Assembly (NCBI RefSeq): GCF_900091315.1
Contig: NZ_FLSP01000026.1
Coordinates: forward strand, 1-64,000
Reading direction: 5' to 3'
Source: Streptomyces sp. DI166
GTDB lineage: Bacteria > Actinomycetota > Actinomycetes > Streptomycetales > Streptomycetaceae
DNA length: 64,000 nucleotides
The first letter of the stretch is position 1. Each line of letters begins with the position of its first letter. Shown one piece after another: positions 1 to 9,771 of the stretch. A program made the translations under genes and the position numbers. A model generated the notes under the pieces. It was not told where the DNA came from. It ran no database searches and worked only from the letters and a program-made list of their open reading frames with translations.

Positions 1-1
1 C

Positions 2-1201
<1,200 letters not shown>

Positions 1202-1271
1202 TCGGCCGGGAACCCGAGCCGGGTCGTCCGCGTTGTCCGAGCACCACGTACGACGACACCTGGACGGCCTG

Positions 1272-2549
1272 ATGAGCGAGTTGGTCCCCGGGGGCAATGT
1301 GCCTCTCCCGGGCGGTGCCGTGGCCGTCCGGGTGCCCGGCCCCTTCGATGTGTCCGCGCTGGTCACGGACGACAGCGGGAAGGTGGGCGGGGACGCCGAC
1401 TTCGTGTTCTACAACCAGCCGTCCGCCCCCGGTGTGCGGCTGGACGGCGACACCCTGACCGTCGACCCGGCCCGGCTGCGCGCGGGCGCCACCCGGGTCA
1501 CGGTCGTGGTCAGCCCCGCCGAGCCCGGCACCGCCCTGGGCACCCTGCCCGCCCCCACGCTCCGGGTCACCGGTTCCGGCGGCCGTACCCTCGCCCGGTT
1601 CGCCCCGCCGCGCCCCCGGCAGGAGACGGTGCTGCTGCTCGCCGAGCTGTACCGGCGCGGCGGCGGCTGGAAGCTGCGGGCGCTGGGCCAGGGGTACGCC
1701 GACGGACTGGCGGGACTGGCCCGGGACTTCGGGGTGGACGTCGTCGACGAGCCGCCCGCCGCGGCCGCGGCACCCGACCACGACGGCATCGCGGGACTGG
1801 TCAACTCGGCCCGTGCGGGCGCCGGTTCGCCGCCGGTGACGTTGGACGCCCGGCTCACCGCCGCCGCCCGGGAGCACGCCGCCGCCATGGCCGCGGCGGG
1901 ACGGCTGGGTGTGGAGGGCAGGGACGGGGTCTCCGTCTACCAGCGGGTGACGGCAGCCGGGTACGCGTACCTCACCATCGGGGAGCACCTGGTGTCCGGA
2001 CCGCGCTCCCCCGCCGAGTTCGTCGACTACTGCCTGCGCACCGGCCAGACGCGCGTAACCCTGTGCGACCCGGAGTTCACGCACGCCGGACTGGCCCACG
2101 TGCCCGCCCGCTCCGGCGATGTGTACTGGACGGCGTTGTGGGCCCGCCCTTTCAGCCCGGCGGACCTGGCCCGGACCGCCGCGCGGGTCGTCGACCTCAC
2201 CAACCGGGAGCGCGCCGGGGCCGGTCTGCGCCCGCTCCGGACCGACTCCGCCCTCACGGCCGCCGCCCAGGCGCACAGCGCGGACATGGTGGCGCGGTCC
2301 TTCTACTCGCACACCTCGCCCGAGGGGTCGCAGCCCTGGGACCGGGCTGCCGCGGCGGGCGCCCGGCGCCGGTCGATCGGCGAGAACATAGCCTGCGGGC
2401 AGCGCTCCCCCGCCGAAGTCGTACGGGGCTGGATGAACAGTCCCGGCCACCGCGCCAACATCCTCAAGCCGGGCTTCACGCACATCGGCATCGGTTTCGC
2501 GGGCGGCGGCCCGTCCGGTATGTACTGGACCCAACTCTTCGGCGCCTGA
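1272..2549 (+). CDS. TerD-like domain fused to two CAP (SCP/PR1) domains
   Basis: A 425-residue protein if read from ATG 1272. The open frame extends upstream to GTG 1158, but that would overlap the preceding gene, and TerD proteins begin almost directly with the LxxGGNxPL motif seen here. Residues 1-150 resemble the calcium-binding TerD fold of the stress/tellurite group, with LVPGGNVPLPGG and DADFVFYNQP. Two CAP domains follow, at about 168-295 and 300-425. The second has the better conserved signature (NSPGHRANIL, GENIA, YWTQLF); the first has lost most of it. There is no signal peptide, which is unusual for CAP domains and suggests a cytoplasmic or non-classically exported protein. The biochemical role is unknown. 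Confidence 0.75.
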   Translation: MSELVPGGNVPLPGGAVAVRVPGPFDVSALVTDDSGKVGGDADFVFYNQPSAPGVRLDGDTLTVDPARLRAGATRVTVVVSPAEPGTALGTLPAPTLRVTGSGGRTLARFAPPRPRQETVLLLAELYRRGGGWKLRALGQGYADGLAGLARDFGVDVVDEPPAAAAAPDHDGIAGLVNSARAGAGSPPVTLDARLTAAAREHAAAMAAAGRLGVEGRDGVSVYQRVTAAGYAYLTIGEHLVSGPRSPAEFVDYCLRTGQTRVTLCDPEFTHAGLAHVPARSGDVYWTALWARPFSPADLARTAARVVDLTNRERAGAGLRPLRTDSALTAAAQAHSADMVARSFYSHTSPEGSQPWDRAAAAGARRRSIGENIACGQRSPAEVVRGWMNSPGHRANILKPGFTHIGIGFAGGGPSGMYWTQLFGA

Positions 2550-2604
2550 AGGATCGTGGGACGCGATCTTGGCGGAGGGACCTCGTCCGCGACACGATGC
2601 CCGC

Positions 2605-3276
2605 ATGAAGGGTGACCTGTTTTCCAGCGAGCACATGGTCCAGCCCGCCACGGCGCCGGGCATGACGGTCGAGAACGCCAAGTGCATCCGGTACGCGGTG
2701 AGCGGCGAGATGCTGGCCCGGCAGGGGGCGATGGTCGCCTACCGGGGCAGTCTCCAGTTCGAGCGCAAGGGCCAGGGCGTGGGCGGGATGCTCAAGCGCG
2801 CGGTCACCGGGGAGGGGCTGCCGCTGATGGCGGTGCGCGGGCAGGGTGAGGCGTGGTTCGCGCACGAGGCGCAGAACTGTTTCATCGTCGAGCTCGACCC
2901 CGGTGACGAGTTCACGGTCAACGGCCGCAACGTGCTGTGCTTCGACGCCACACTGTCCTACCGGATATCCACCGTGAAGGGGGCGGGCATCACCGGCGGC
3001 GGGCTGTTCAACAGCGTGTTCACCGGGCACGGGCGGCTCGGGCTGGTCTGCGACGGGAATCCGCTGGTGATACCGGTGTCCGCGCAGTACCCGGTCTACG
3101 TCGACACCGACGCGGTGGTCGGCTGGAGCGCGGGCCTGGGGACCTCGCTGCACCGCTCGCAGTCCATCGGCTCGATGCTGCGCGGCGGTTCCGGCGAGGC
3201 CGTGCAGCTGATGCTCAGCGGCGAGGGCTTCGTGGTGGTCCGGCCGAGCGAGGTGACACCGCCCAAGACCCAGTAG
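2605..3276 (+). CDS. AIM24 family protein
   Basis: A 223-residue protein of the AIM24/TRAP-like beta-helix family, recognised by MKGDLFSSEHM at the N-terminus and repeated glycine-rich strands such as GQGEAWFAHEAQNCFIVEL. ATG 2605 was chosen over an upstream in-frame TTG (2569) because family members begin with this motif. It lies 55 bases after the TerD-CAP gene on the same strand and may be co-transcribed. A strong hairpin follows at 3284-3312. The biochemical role of bacterial AIM24 proteins is not established. There is no signal peptide or membrane segment. Confidence 0.8.
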   Translation: MKGDLFSSEHMVQPATAPGMTVENAKCIRYAVSGEMLARQGAMVAYRGSLQFERKGQGVGGMLKRAVTGEGLPLMAVRGQGEAWFAHEAQNCFIVELDPGDEFTVNGRNVLCFDATLSYRISTVKGAGITGGGLFNSVFTGHGRLGLVCDGNPLVIPVSAQYPVYVDTDAVVGWSAGLGTSLHRSQSIGSMLRGGSGEAVQLMLSGEGFVVVRPSEVTPPKTQ

Positions 3277-3283
3277 CCCGAGG

Positions 3284-3312
3284 GCCCGTGAGGTGATCTG
3301 CGCCTCACGGGC
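3284..3312 (+). terminator. hairpin terminator after the AIM24 gene
   Basis: A perfect 10-bp inverted repeat: GCCCGTGAGG (3284-3293), a 9-base loop, then CCTCACGGGC (3303-3312). It starts eight bases after the AIM24 stop codon. No U-tract follows, as is usual in Streptomyces. Confidence 0.7.
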
Positions 3313-3396
3313 AACCCCGTACGCCCGGTCCGCGTCTTGATCGACAACAGATGACACCCCCCTGGCCCCCTGGGGCCGGGGGTGGTTTCCGTTGCT

Positions 3397-3428
3397 CTAT
3401 ACACACCATGTATACATGCAATGTATAG
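3397..3428. promoter_or_regulatory. 32-bp AT-rich palindromic operator upstream of the TPR/polyprenyl synthase operon
   Basis: Two concentric inverted repeats share the centre between 3412 and 3413. The inner one is a perfect palindrome, CATGTATACATG (3407-3418). The outer arms are CTATACA (3397-3403) and TGTATAG (3422-3428). In all, 26 of 32 positions are dyad-symmetric. TGTATA and TATACA each recur at a 13-bp step, so the site can be read as two overlapping operators. In DNA of over 70% GC this is a very strong candidate binding site for a dimeric or double-dimeric repressor. It ends 29 bases before the chosen start codon. The regulator is not evident in the window. Confidence 0.75.
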
Positions 3429-3457
3429 ATGGGGTGCATACGGACCGAAAGGCATCC

Positions 3458-4492
3458 ATGTACGGCAAGGCATTCGCCCCGGAGTACCAGGGGGCCCTGA
3501 CCACCCTCTCCGTGAACTCCTCGCTCACCGACGTACTCGCGGCCGGCACCGAGGAACTGCGGGCCGCCGAGCGGACCGGGCGGCACGGCGAGGCGGCGCG
3601 ATCCGGGCTGGCGGTCGCCGAGGCGCACCGCAGGCTGGGGCAGATCGGGGAGGCGGACCGGGCGTGGAAGGCGAGCTACCGCTCCGCCCGCACGGCCGGG
3701 GACACCGCGGCGATGGCGTGGGCGCTGTGGAGCGGCGGCACCCTGGCCCGGCAGCGCGGCGCGTTCGCGCTGGCCCGGCGGCTGCTCCAGCTCGCCGCCG
3801 ACCTCGGTGAGCGCGGCGGCGACGTCGTCGTACGCGGCTACTCGCTGGCCGGGCTCGCCGAGACCGGCCGGATCCAGGGCGACTACGCGGCCGTGACCCG
3901 GCTGCACGAGCAGTTGCTGGCCGAGGCCCGGCGGCGCGGCGAGGCCCGCCACACGGTGTGGGCGCTGGAGGGCATCGCGCAGATCCACCGCAACACCGGT
4001 TCCTACGACACCGCGTTCGCGCTGTTCGAGGAGGCCGCCGAGATCGCCGCGCGCGCCGAGGACCGGCGCGGGCACGCCTGGGCGCTGCGCGGACTCGCCG
4101 ACATCGTCTCGGTGCGTGACGGCGACATCGAGCGCGCTCTGGAGCTGCTGACGGAGGCGGAGGCGACCTGCCGGCAGATGAAGCTGTCCAGCGCGCTGGC
4201 CTACAACCACAAGATGCGCGGCAACGTCCTGTACCGCGCGGGCCGTTACACCGAGGCCCGCGACCTGTACACGCAGGCGCTCGACGAGTTCCGTGCCATG
4301 GGTGAGCCGCGCGGCGAGGCGCTGTCCCGGCTCGGGCTCGCCAAGTCCCGGGCCCGGCTGGGCCGCGACCACGCCGAGACGGCCGCCGAACTGGCGGAGC
4401 TGGCAGGCACGTTGGAGCGCATCGGCCTGCGGCACGCCCGGGAGATGGTGGCCCGCGCCCAGGAGGAGCTGGGTACGGAGGCGGCACGGTGA
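3458..4492 (+). CDS. tetratricopeptide-repeat protein
   Basis: A 344-residue protein built almost wholly of helical TPR-like repeats, with recurring A-x-x-L/Y-x-x-A periodicity (ALWSGGTLARQRGAFALA; YRAGRYTEARDLYTQAL near the C-terminus). There is no enzyme motif, signal peptide or membrane segment, so it is probably a cytoplasmic scaffold or partner protein. The frame is open from 3392, but those 22 codons run through the palindromic operator; ATG 3458 has a GAAAGG ribosome site five bases upstream and is preferred. The stop overlaps the GTG of the polyprenyl synthase by four bases, so the two are translationally coupled and probably act together. Confidence 0.75.
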   Translation: MYGKAFAPEYQGALTTLSVNSSLTDVLAAGTEELRAAERTGRHGEAARSGLAVAEAHRRLGQIGEADRAWKASYRSARTAGDTAAMAWALWSGGTLARQRGAFALARRLLQLAADLGERGGDVVVRGYSLAGLAETGRIQGDYAAVTRLHEQLLAEARRRGEARHTVWALEGIAQIHRNTGSYDTAFALFEEAAEIAARAEDRRGHAWALRGLADIVSVRDGDIERALELLTEAEATCRQMKLSSALAYNHKMRGNVLYRAGRYTEARDLYTQALDEFRAMGEPRGEALSRLGLAKSRARLGRDHAETAAELAELAGTLERIGLRHAREMVARAQEELGTEAAR

Positions 4493-5514
4493 CCGCGGCC
4501 CCGTCGACGGCGCCCCCGACCGCCGCCCAAGTACTGCACCGCTGCCGGGACTTGGTCCGCCCGGAGCTGGAACGGGCCGTGGCCCGGCTGCATCCCTGGG
4601 TCGGTGAGATGGCCGCCTACTCCTTCGGCTGGTGCGAGGTGGGCGGCGCCCCGGCCACCGCCCCGGGAGGCAAGGGAGTGCGGCAGGCGCTGGCCGTGCT
4701 GGGCGCCGAGGCGGTCGGCGGCCCGGCCCGGGCCGGTACCACGGCGGCCGTCGCCGTGGAACTCGTGCACGCCTTCTCCCTGCTGCACGACGACATCATG
4801 GACGGCGACCCGACCCGCCGCGGCCGCCCGACCGCGTGGCGGGCCTACGGCACCGGCCCGGCCGTCCTCGCGGGCGACGCCCTGTTCGCCCTCGCCGTGG
4901 AGACGATCGCCGAGGCCCCGGCCGGCGCACCCGGTTTACGGCTGCTGTCCACGGCGCTCGGGGACCTGGTGCGCGGACAGGCGGACGATCTGCAGTTCGC
5001 GGACCGGCCCTGGCTGGGCCCGGACCGGGTGCGGCCGGAGGAGTACCGGGCGCTGGCCGAGCACAAGACGGGCGCCCTGCTGGGCTGCGCCGCCGCCCTG
5101 GGCGCCGCGCTCGGCGGGGCCCCGCCCACCACGGTCGCCGCGCTCGACCGGGCCGGACGCGAACTGGGCATCGCCTTCCAGATCGTCGACGACGTGCTCG
5201 GCGTGTGGGGCGACCCGGCCGTCACCGGCAAGCCTGTGCACAACGATCTGCGGGCCCGCAAGAAGACCTACCCGGTGCTGGTCGCCCTGGACACGCCGGT
5301 CGCGGGGCGGCTGGCCGGGCTGCTGGACTCGGGCGAGCGGCCGGAGGCAGCGGCGGCGCTGATCGAGGAGGCGGGCGGCCGGTCGGCGGCCCTGCGCGAG
5401 GCGCGGCGCCGGATCGCCGCCGCCCGGTCCGCCCTGGCCGCCGTACCCCTGGACGCGGGCACGGAACGGGAGTTGGGGGCGCTGCTGGAGTTCCTGGTGG
5501 GCAGACAGCTCTGA
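4489..5514 (+). CDS. polyprenyl diphosphate synthase (family 2), with a TTA codon
   Basis: A 341-residue trans-isoprenyl diphosphate synthase that condenses allylic diphosphates with isopentenyl diphosphate. The first aspartate-rich motif DDIMD is at residues 101-105, followed by RRGRP; the second region reads FQIVDDVLGVWGD at about 225-236, with the usual last Asp replaced by Gly, then a lysine-rich tail motif. The product chain length cannot be read from the sequence. GTG 4489 overlaps the stop of the TPR gene. Codon 150 (4936-4938) is TTA, the rare leucine codon read by the bldA tRNA, so translation is probably linked to development. No terpene cyclase or prenyltransferase is adjacent. Confidence 0.85.
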   Translation: MTAAPSTAPPTAAQVLHRCRDLVRPELERAVARLHPWVGEMAAYSFGWCEVGGAPATAPGGKGVRQALAVLGAEAVGGPARAGTTAAVAVELVHAFSLLHDDIMDGDPTRRGRPTAWRAYGTGPAVLAGDALFALAVETIAEAPAGAPGLRLLSTALGDLVRGQADDLQFADRPWLGPDRVRPEEYRALAEHKTGALLGCAAALGAALGGAPPTTVAALDRAGRELGIAFQIVDDVLGVWGDPAVTGKPVHNDLRARKKTYPVLVALDTPVAGRLAGLLDSGERPEAAAALIEEAGGRSAALREARRRIAAARSALAAVPLDAGTERELGALLEFLVGRQL

Positions 5515-5521
5515 ACCGCGC

Positions 5522-5592
5522 GTTCGATCCGCCGGCCGGCGCCCACCGGATCACCCCCGGTCCGGGACGCGTGTTCGACCCACCGGTCGGCG
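5522..5592 (+). repeat. pair of imperfect 20-bp direct repeats
   Basis: GTTCGATCCGCCGGCCGGCG (5522-5541) recurs 51 bases later as GTTCGACCCACCGGTCGGCG (5573-5592), matching at 17 of 20 positions. Both lie between the polyprenyl synthase stop and the pseudokinase gene. They may be a duplicated regulatory or terminator segment. The function is unknown. Confidence 0.5.
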
Positions 5593-5690
5593 TACGGGAG
5601 TTGGCGCATATCGGTCGACGGATCCTTGAACGGACCCGGTCACGCGCGCCGTACCTCTGGGAAAGGTGAGAGCCCGGGGTTCAGCGAGGG

Positions 5691-7256
5691 ATGACCATGG
5701 TCAAGGCGCACGTCTCCACGCCCGTGTGGGTCGCCGGGAGGTACCGGCTCGTCGACATCGTCCACCGGGAGACCAACCGCGTCTGCTGGTACGCCGAGGA
5801 CAGCCAGGCGGAACGGCCCTGTCTGGTGACCGGGGTCGGGCTGCCGGAGGATCCCGGCGGCGAGGAGGCGCCGCAGGTCGTCAACCGCGTTCTGCGCACG
5901 TCCGAGCGGCTGTCGCTGATGATGCCCGACCGGGTCGCCGAAGTTGTCGACGTGGTCGTGGAGTCGGACACCCTGTGGGTGGTGACCCGGTGGATCGACG
6001 GTCAGCCGCTGGGCGAACTCCTCACCCAGCGGGGCGCGTTGAACCACGTGCGGGCGGCCCGGATCGGGCTGGAGCTGCTCGACGTACTGGAGGCGGCGCA
6101 CGGGCAGGGCGTCACCCACGGCGAACTCAGCCCGGCGCAGGTGTTCGTGCGCGACCAGGGCCCCGTGGTGGTCTCCGGTTTCGGACTGGCCGGGGCCACC
6201 CTGGCACCCCGGCTGGCCGCGCCCGCGTACGCCTCCCCCGAGCAGGCCCGCGACGAGGGGATCGGCCCGGCCACCGATCTGTGGGCGCTCGGCGCGCTGC
6301 TCTACACGATGGTGGAGGGCCGCCCGCCGTTCCGGGACCGGGGCCGCCCGCAGGCCACGTTGAAGGCGGTCGACCGGTTGCCGCTGCGCACCCCGGTCCG
6401 GGCCGGGTCGCTCGGCCCGACGTTGCAGGGCCTGCTCCGCAAGGACCCCGTGGAGCGGCTGCCCCGTTCGGTGGTCCGTGAGGCGCTGCTGGACGTCCTG
6501 GACGAAGGCACCTCGGGGGCGGAGACGCCGGACCCGGGGCTGCCGGGCCGGCCCCTCGGCCCGGCGCGCTGGAGCCGGCGGACCATGGTCGCCGGGACCG
6601 CGCTGGCCGTGGTCACGGTCGCGGTGGCCGTGCTCGCGGTCACGGGCGGGCTGCCCGGCGGCTCGGACTCCACCGCCGCCGATTCCTCGCCCCGCCCGGC
6701 CCCGACGCGCACCCCGACGTCCCCTCCTGCAGCTCCGCCGTCCGCCCCGGCCACCCCCACCCCCACCGCCACCGCCACCCCCAGCCCGGAGGGGAAGTCC
6801 CCGTTCAGCCGCTACGAGTCGCCCGAGGGCTTCTCCGTCACGCTCCCCGAGGGGTGGAAGCCGCTCAGCACCGACCGGGTCCAGGACCTGGCGTACCGGA
6901 TCGTGCTCGGCGCCAAGGGCGACGACCGCACGCTGACCGTCACCTACAGCGAACGGGTGGGTCCGGACCCCGTCGAGGTGTGGCGGGACGTGGAGCCCGG
7001 CCTGAAGCAGGACGGCGGGTACCGCCGGATCGGCGACATCCGGGCGACGACCTACCGGGGCCGGGAGGCCGCCGAGATGGAGTGGCTCATGAACGCCGAC
7101 GGCACCCAGGTCCGCACCCTGGGCCGCGGTTTCCTCCTCGGCGGCAGCCGCGGCTACTCGCTGCGCTGGACGGCCCCCGCGGATGCCTGGGAGGACCCGG
7201 ACAACCGCGAGGCCCTGGCCACGGCCCTGCGCACGTTCCGGGAGCCGTCAGAGTGA
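5691..7256 (+). CDS. membrane-anchored Ser/Thr pseudokinase with extracytoplasmic domain
   Basis: A 521-residue protein with a eukaryotic-type kinase fold at about 15-280, shown by APAYASPEQARDEG, DLWALGALLYTMVEGRPPF and WIDGQPLGELL. Every catalytic signature is degraded: there is no glycine loop or VAIK lysine (the region reads RPCLVTGVG), HRD is HGE (143-145) with the catalytic-loop Asn lost, and DFG is SGFG (162-165). It should therefore not transfer phosphate. A transmembrane helix at about 298-322 is followed by a Pro/Thr-rich linker and a C-terminal extracytoplasmic domain beginning SPFSRYESPEGFSVTLPEGW. This suggests a signalling scaffold or ligand sensor. ATG 5691 was chosen; ATG 5697 is equally possible. 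Confidence 0.8.
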   Translation: MTMVKAHVSTPVWVAGRYRLVDIVHRETNRVCWYAEDSQAERPCLVTGVGLPEDPGGEEAPQVVNRVLRTSERLSLMMPDRVAEVVDVVVESDTLWVVTRWIDGQPLGELLTQRGALNHVRAARIGLELLDVLEAAHGQGVTHGELSPAQVFVRDQGPVVVSGFGLAGATLAPRLAAPAYASPEQARDEGIGPATDLWALGALLYTMVEGRPPFRDRGRPQATLKAVDRLPLRTPVRAGSLGPTLQGLLRKDPVERLPRSVVREALLDVLDEGTSGAETPDPGLPGRPLGPARWSRRTMVAGTALAVVTVAVAVLAVTGGLPGGSDSTAADSSPRPAPTRTPTSPPAAPPSAPATPTPTATATPSPEGKSPFSRYESPEGFSVTLPEGWKPLSTDRVQDLAYRIVLGAKGDDRTLTVTYSERVGPDPVEVWRDVEPGLKQDGGYRRIGDIRATTYRGREAAEMEWLMNADGTQVRTLGRGFLLGGSRGYSLRWTAPADAWEDPDNREALATALRTFREPSE

Positions 7257-8648
7257 CCTGCGGGGCGCGCCGGTCCTGCGCAGCGGGCGCGGGTGCAGGG
7301 GCACGGTGCGCCAGCGGGCGGTGCAGGTGCGGTCCGGGAGCGAGCAGGTCACGGCGAGCCGGTGCGGGGTCTCCAGGAACAGCACCTCCGCCTCCAGGGT
7401 GTCGGCGTCGCTCCAGCCGCCGCTGACCGCGGTGGGCACCGGCTCCTCGGTGACGGTCCACTCGCCCGGCACCAGACGGAGATCGATCCGGTGCCCGTCC
7501 TCCACCAGCGTCAGCCGGTAGCCGTCGGGCGCGGTGTCGACCTCCGCGGAGACCCAGTCGGAGCCGAAGGAGACGGCCGTCCACGGCTCGGGCGCGTGCT
7601 TGCCGGGGGCCGGGGGAAGCGCGAGGGCCGCCAGCCGTTCGGCGAGGGCGGCGTCGGCCCGCTCGCGGCCGGTGAGCGGGTCGGGGCCGCAGGCGGGCAG
7701 CAGGTGCGTCCAGACCAGGTCCAGCACCCGCTGCATCTCCACGGTGGCGGAGGTCAGGGCGATCACGGCGTCCTGCTCGGGCAGGACCAGGCAGTACTGC
7801 CCGTAGGCGCCGTCCCCGCGGTAGCCGTGCCGGGACTTCCAGAACTGCAGCCCGTACCCCTGCCGCCAGTCGGCACCGGCCATCGGCCCGTCGGCGTTCG
7901 GGGTGTGGACACGGCTCGCCTCGGCCACCCAGGAGCGCGGCAGCACCTGCCGCCCGTCCCACGTCCCGCCCCGCAGATACAGCTGCCCCAGCCGGGCGAT
8001 CGCGTCGGTCGTGGCGTGCAGCCCGCTGAACCCCAGCTCCCGGCCCGCCCGGTCGCGCAGCCACGCCACCTCGCCGATGCCGATCGGGTCGAACAGTCGG
8101 GGGCGCAGATAGTCGGTGAGCGTCCGGCCGGTCACGCGCTGGACGATCGCGGCGAGCGTGAAGGTGGCGGGCTGGTTGTACGCGAACACGGTGCCCGGGT
8201 CACGGTCGGGCGGCAGCAGCAGGAAGCCGTGCACCAGGTCGTCGGGGTCGATCGCGCGGGCCCGGTCGAGGGTCTCGTCCTCGTGTCCGCTGGCCATGGA
8301 GGCCACGTGCCGGACCAGCATGGCGCGGGTGCGCGGGTCGGTGACCTCGGCGTCGTACTCCGGGAAGTAGGAGATCACCGGATCGTCCAGGCTCATCAGT
8401 CCCTCGGCGACGGCGAACCCGGCCGCCGTGGAGGTGAAGCTCTTGCTGAGGGAGTACAGCAGCTGGGGCCGGTCGGGGGCGCAGGGCGCCCACCAGCCGG
8501 CGGCCACCAGGTGGTCGTGGCGCAGGATCATCAGGCTGTGCGGCTCGATGTCGGGGTCGGACTCCAGGGCGTCCAGGAAGGCGTGCACACGGGAGGAGTC
8601 GACGCCCTGGGCCGCGGGCGTACTGGTGAGGAGCGCACGTGTCGTCAT
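7248..8648 (-). CDS. serine hydrolase, beta-lactamase family
   Basis: A 466-residue protein with SLSK (SxxK) in LLYSLSKSFTSTA and YNQ in AYNQPATFTLA, the two upstream motifs of class C beta-lactamase-like hydrolases. A C-terminal domain of about 120 residues, rich in beta strands, follows the catalytic part, as in esterase-like members. No signal peptide is visible, so it is probably cytoplasmic. Its 3' end overlaps the convergent pseudokinase gene by nine bases. The frame is open for a long way upstream, but the protein begins at ATG 8648, because beyond it lies the divergent promoter region shared with the oxidoreductase at 8712. Confidence 0.8.
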   Translation of the reverse strand: MTTRALLTSTPAAQGVDSSRVHAFLDALESDPDIEPHSLMILRHDHLVAAGWWAPCAPDRPQLLYSLSKSFTSTAAGFAVAEGLMSLDDPVISYFPEYDAEVTDPRTRAMLVRHVASMASGHEDETLDRARAIDPDDLVHGFLLLPPDRDPGTVFAYNQPATFTLAAIVQRVTGRTLTDYLRPRLFDPIGIGEVAWLRDRAGRELGFSGLHATTDAIARLGQLYLRGGTWDGRQVLPRSWVAEASRVHTPNADGPMAGADWRQGYGLQFWKSRHGYRGDGAYGQYCLVLPEQDAVIALTSATVEMQRVLDLVWTHLLPACGPDPLTGRERADAALAERLAALALPPAPGKHAPEPWTAVSFGSDWVSAEVDTAPDGYRLTLVEDGHRIDLRLVPGEWTVTEEPVPTAVSGGWSDADTLEAEVLFLETPHRLAVTCSLPDRTCTARWRTVPLHPRPLRRTGAPRRSL

Positions 8649-8711
8649 GCCGTCATCCGTACCCGCCCCGGCGGATCGTTTTCCCCGACGCGGGCCGGGG
8701 ACTCGGGGCCC

Positions 8712-9683
8712 ATGGTGCAGATCGGATACACGATGATGACCGAGCAGGCCGGCCCGCGTGACCTCGTCGACCACGTGGTGCGCGCCGAGGAGGCCGGCTT
8801 CGACTTCTCCGTGACCTCGGACCACTACTTTCCGTGGCTGCGCGCGCAGGGGCACTCGCCGTACGCGTGGAGCGTGCTCGGCGCGGCCGCACAGGCGACC
8901 CGGCGGATTCCGCTGATGACGTACGTGACCTGTCCCACGTTCCGCTACCACCCGGCGGTGGTGGCGCAGAAGGCGGCGACGGTGCAGTTGCTCTCCGAGG
9001 GGCGGTTCCGGCTGGGGCTCGGCTCCGGGGAGAACCTCAACGAGCATGTGGTGGGCGGGGGCTGGCCGTCGGTGGAGGTGCGGCACGAGATGCTTGAGGA
9101 GGCGATCGGGATCATCCGGGCGCTCTTCGAGGGCGGCCATGTCTCCCGGCACGGCACCCATTACGACGTGGACTCCGCCCGGCTGTGGGACCTGCCCGAC
9201 CCGCCGACGCCGATCGGCGTCGCCGTCTCCGGGGAGCGGTCCTGCGCGCTGGCCGGGCGGCTCGCGGACCTGGTGATCGCCACCGAGCCGAAGCCGGGGC
9301 TGCTGGACTCCTTCGACCGGCTCGGCGGGAGCGGGAAGCCGCGGGTCGGCCAGTTGCCGGTCTGCCACGACGCCGACCGGGACACCGCGGTCAGGCGTGC
9401 CCACGCCCAGTTCCGCTGGTTCGGCGGCGGCTGGAAGGTGAACTCCGAGCTGCCGCACCCGGATTCCTTCGAGGCGGCCACCCAGTACGTCACCCCCGAC
9501 GACGTCGCCGCCGCGATACCGTGCGGCGACGACCCGGACGACTTCGTCGAGGCGGTACGGCCCTATGTCGAGGCCGGGTTCGACGAGGTGGCCCTGGTGC
9601 AGATCGGCGGGGAGTCGCAACCGGCCTATCTGGACTGGTCGGAGAAGACCCTGCTGCCCGCTCTCCGGAACGCCTTCGGATGA
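8712..9683 (+). CDS. LLM-class F420-dependent oxidoreductase
   Basis: A 323-residue TIM-barrel oxidoreductase of the luciferase-like monooxygenase superfamily. It has the TIGR03557-like pattern: MVQIGYTMMTEQ start, FDFSVTSDHYFPW, RFRLGLGSGENLNEHV and the C-terminal FDEVALVQIGG. Relatives use reduced F420 to reduce or oxidise small substrates; the substrate here is unknown. The ATG lies 63 bases from the start of the divergent serine hydrolase. There is no signal peptide, so it is cytoplasmic. Confidence 0.85.
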   Translation: MVQIGYTMMTEQAGPRDLVDHVVRAEEAGFDFSVTSDHYFPWLRAQGHSPYAWSVLGAAAQATRRIPLMTYVTCPTFRYHPAVVAQKAATVQLLSEGRFRLGLGSGENLNEHVVGGGWPSVEVRHEMLEEAIGIIRALFEGGHVSRHGTHYDVDSARLWDLPDPPTPIGVAVSGERSCALAGRLADLVIATEPKPGLLDSFDRLGGSGKPRVGQLPVCHDADRDTAVRRAHAQFRWFGGGWKVNSELPHPDSFEAATQYVTPDDVAAAIPCGDDPDDFVEAVRPYVEAGFDEVALVQIGGESQPAYLDWSEKTLLPALRNAFG

Positions 9684-9771
9684 CACGCCCCCGGGGCGGT
9701 CAAACCGCCGCATGCGGGCGCATATAGGCTGCCTGTCTGCACTTGCGGTTCCAGCCTCAGGAGAGTCATCC

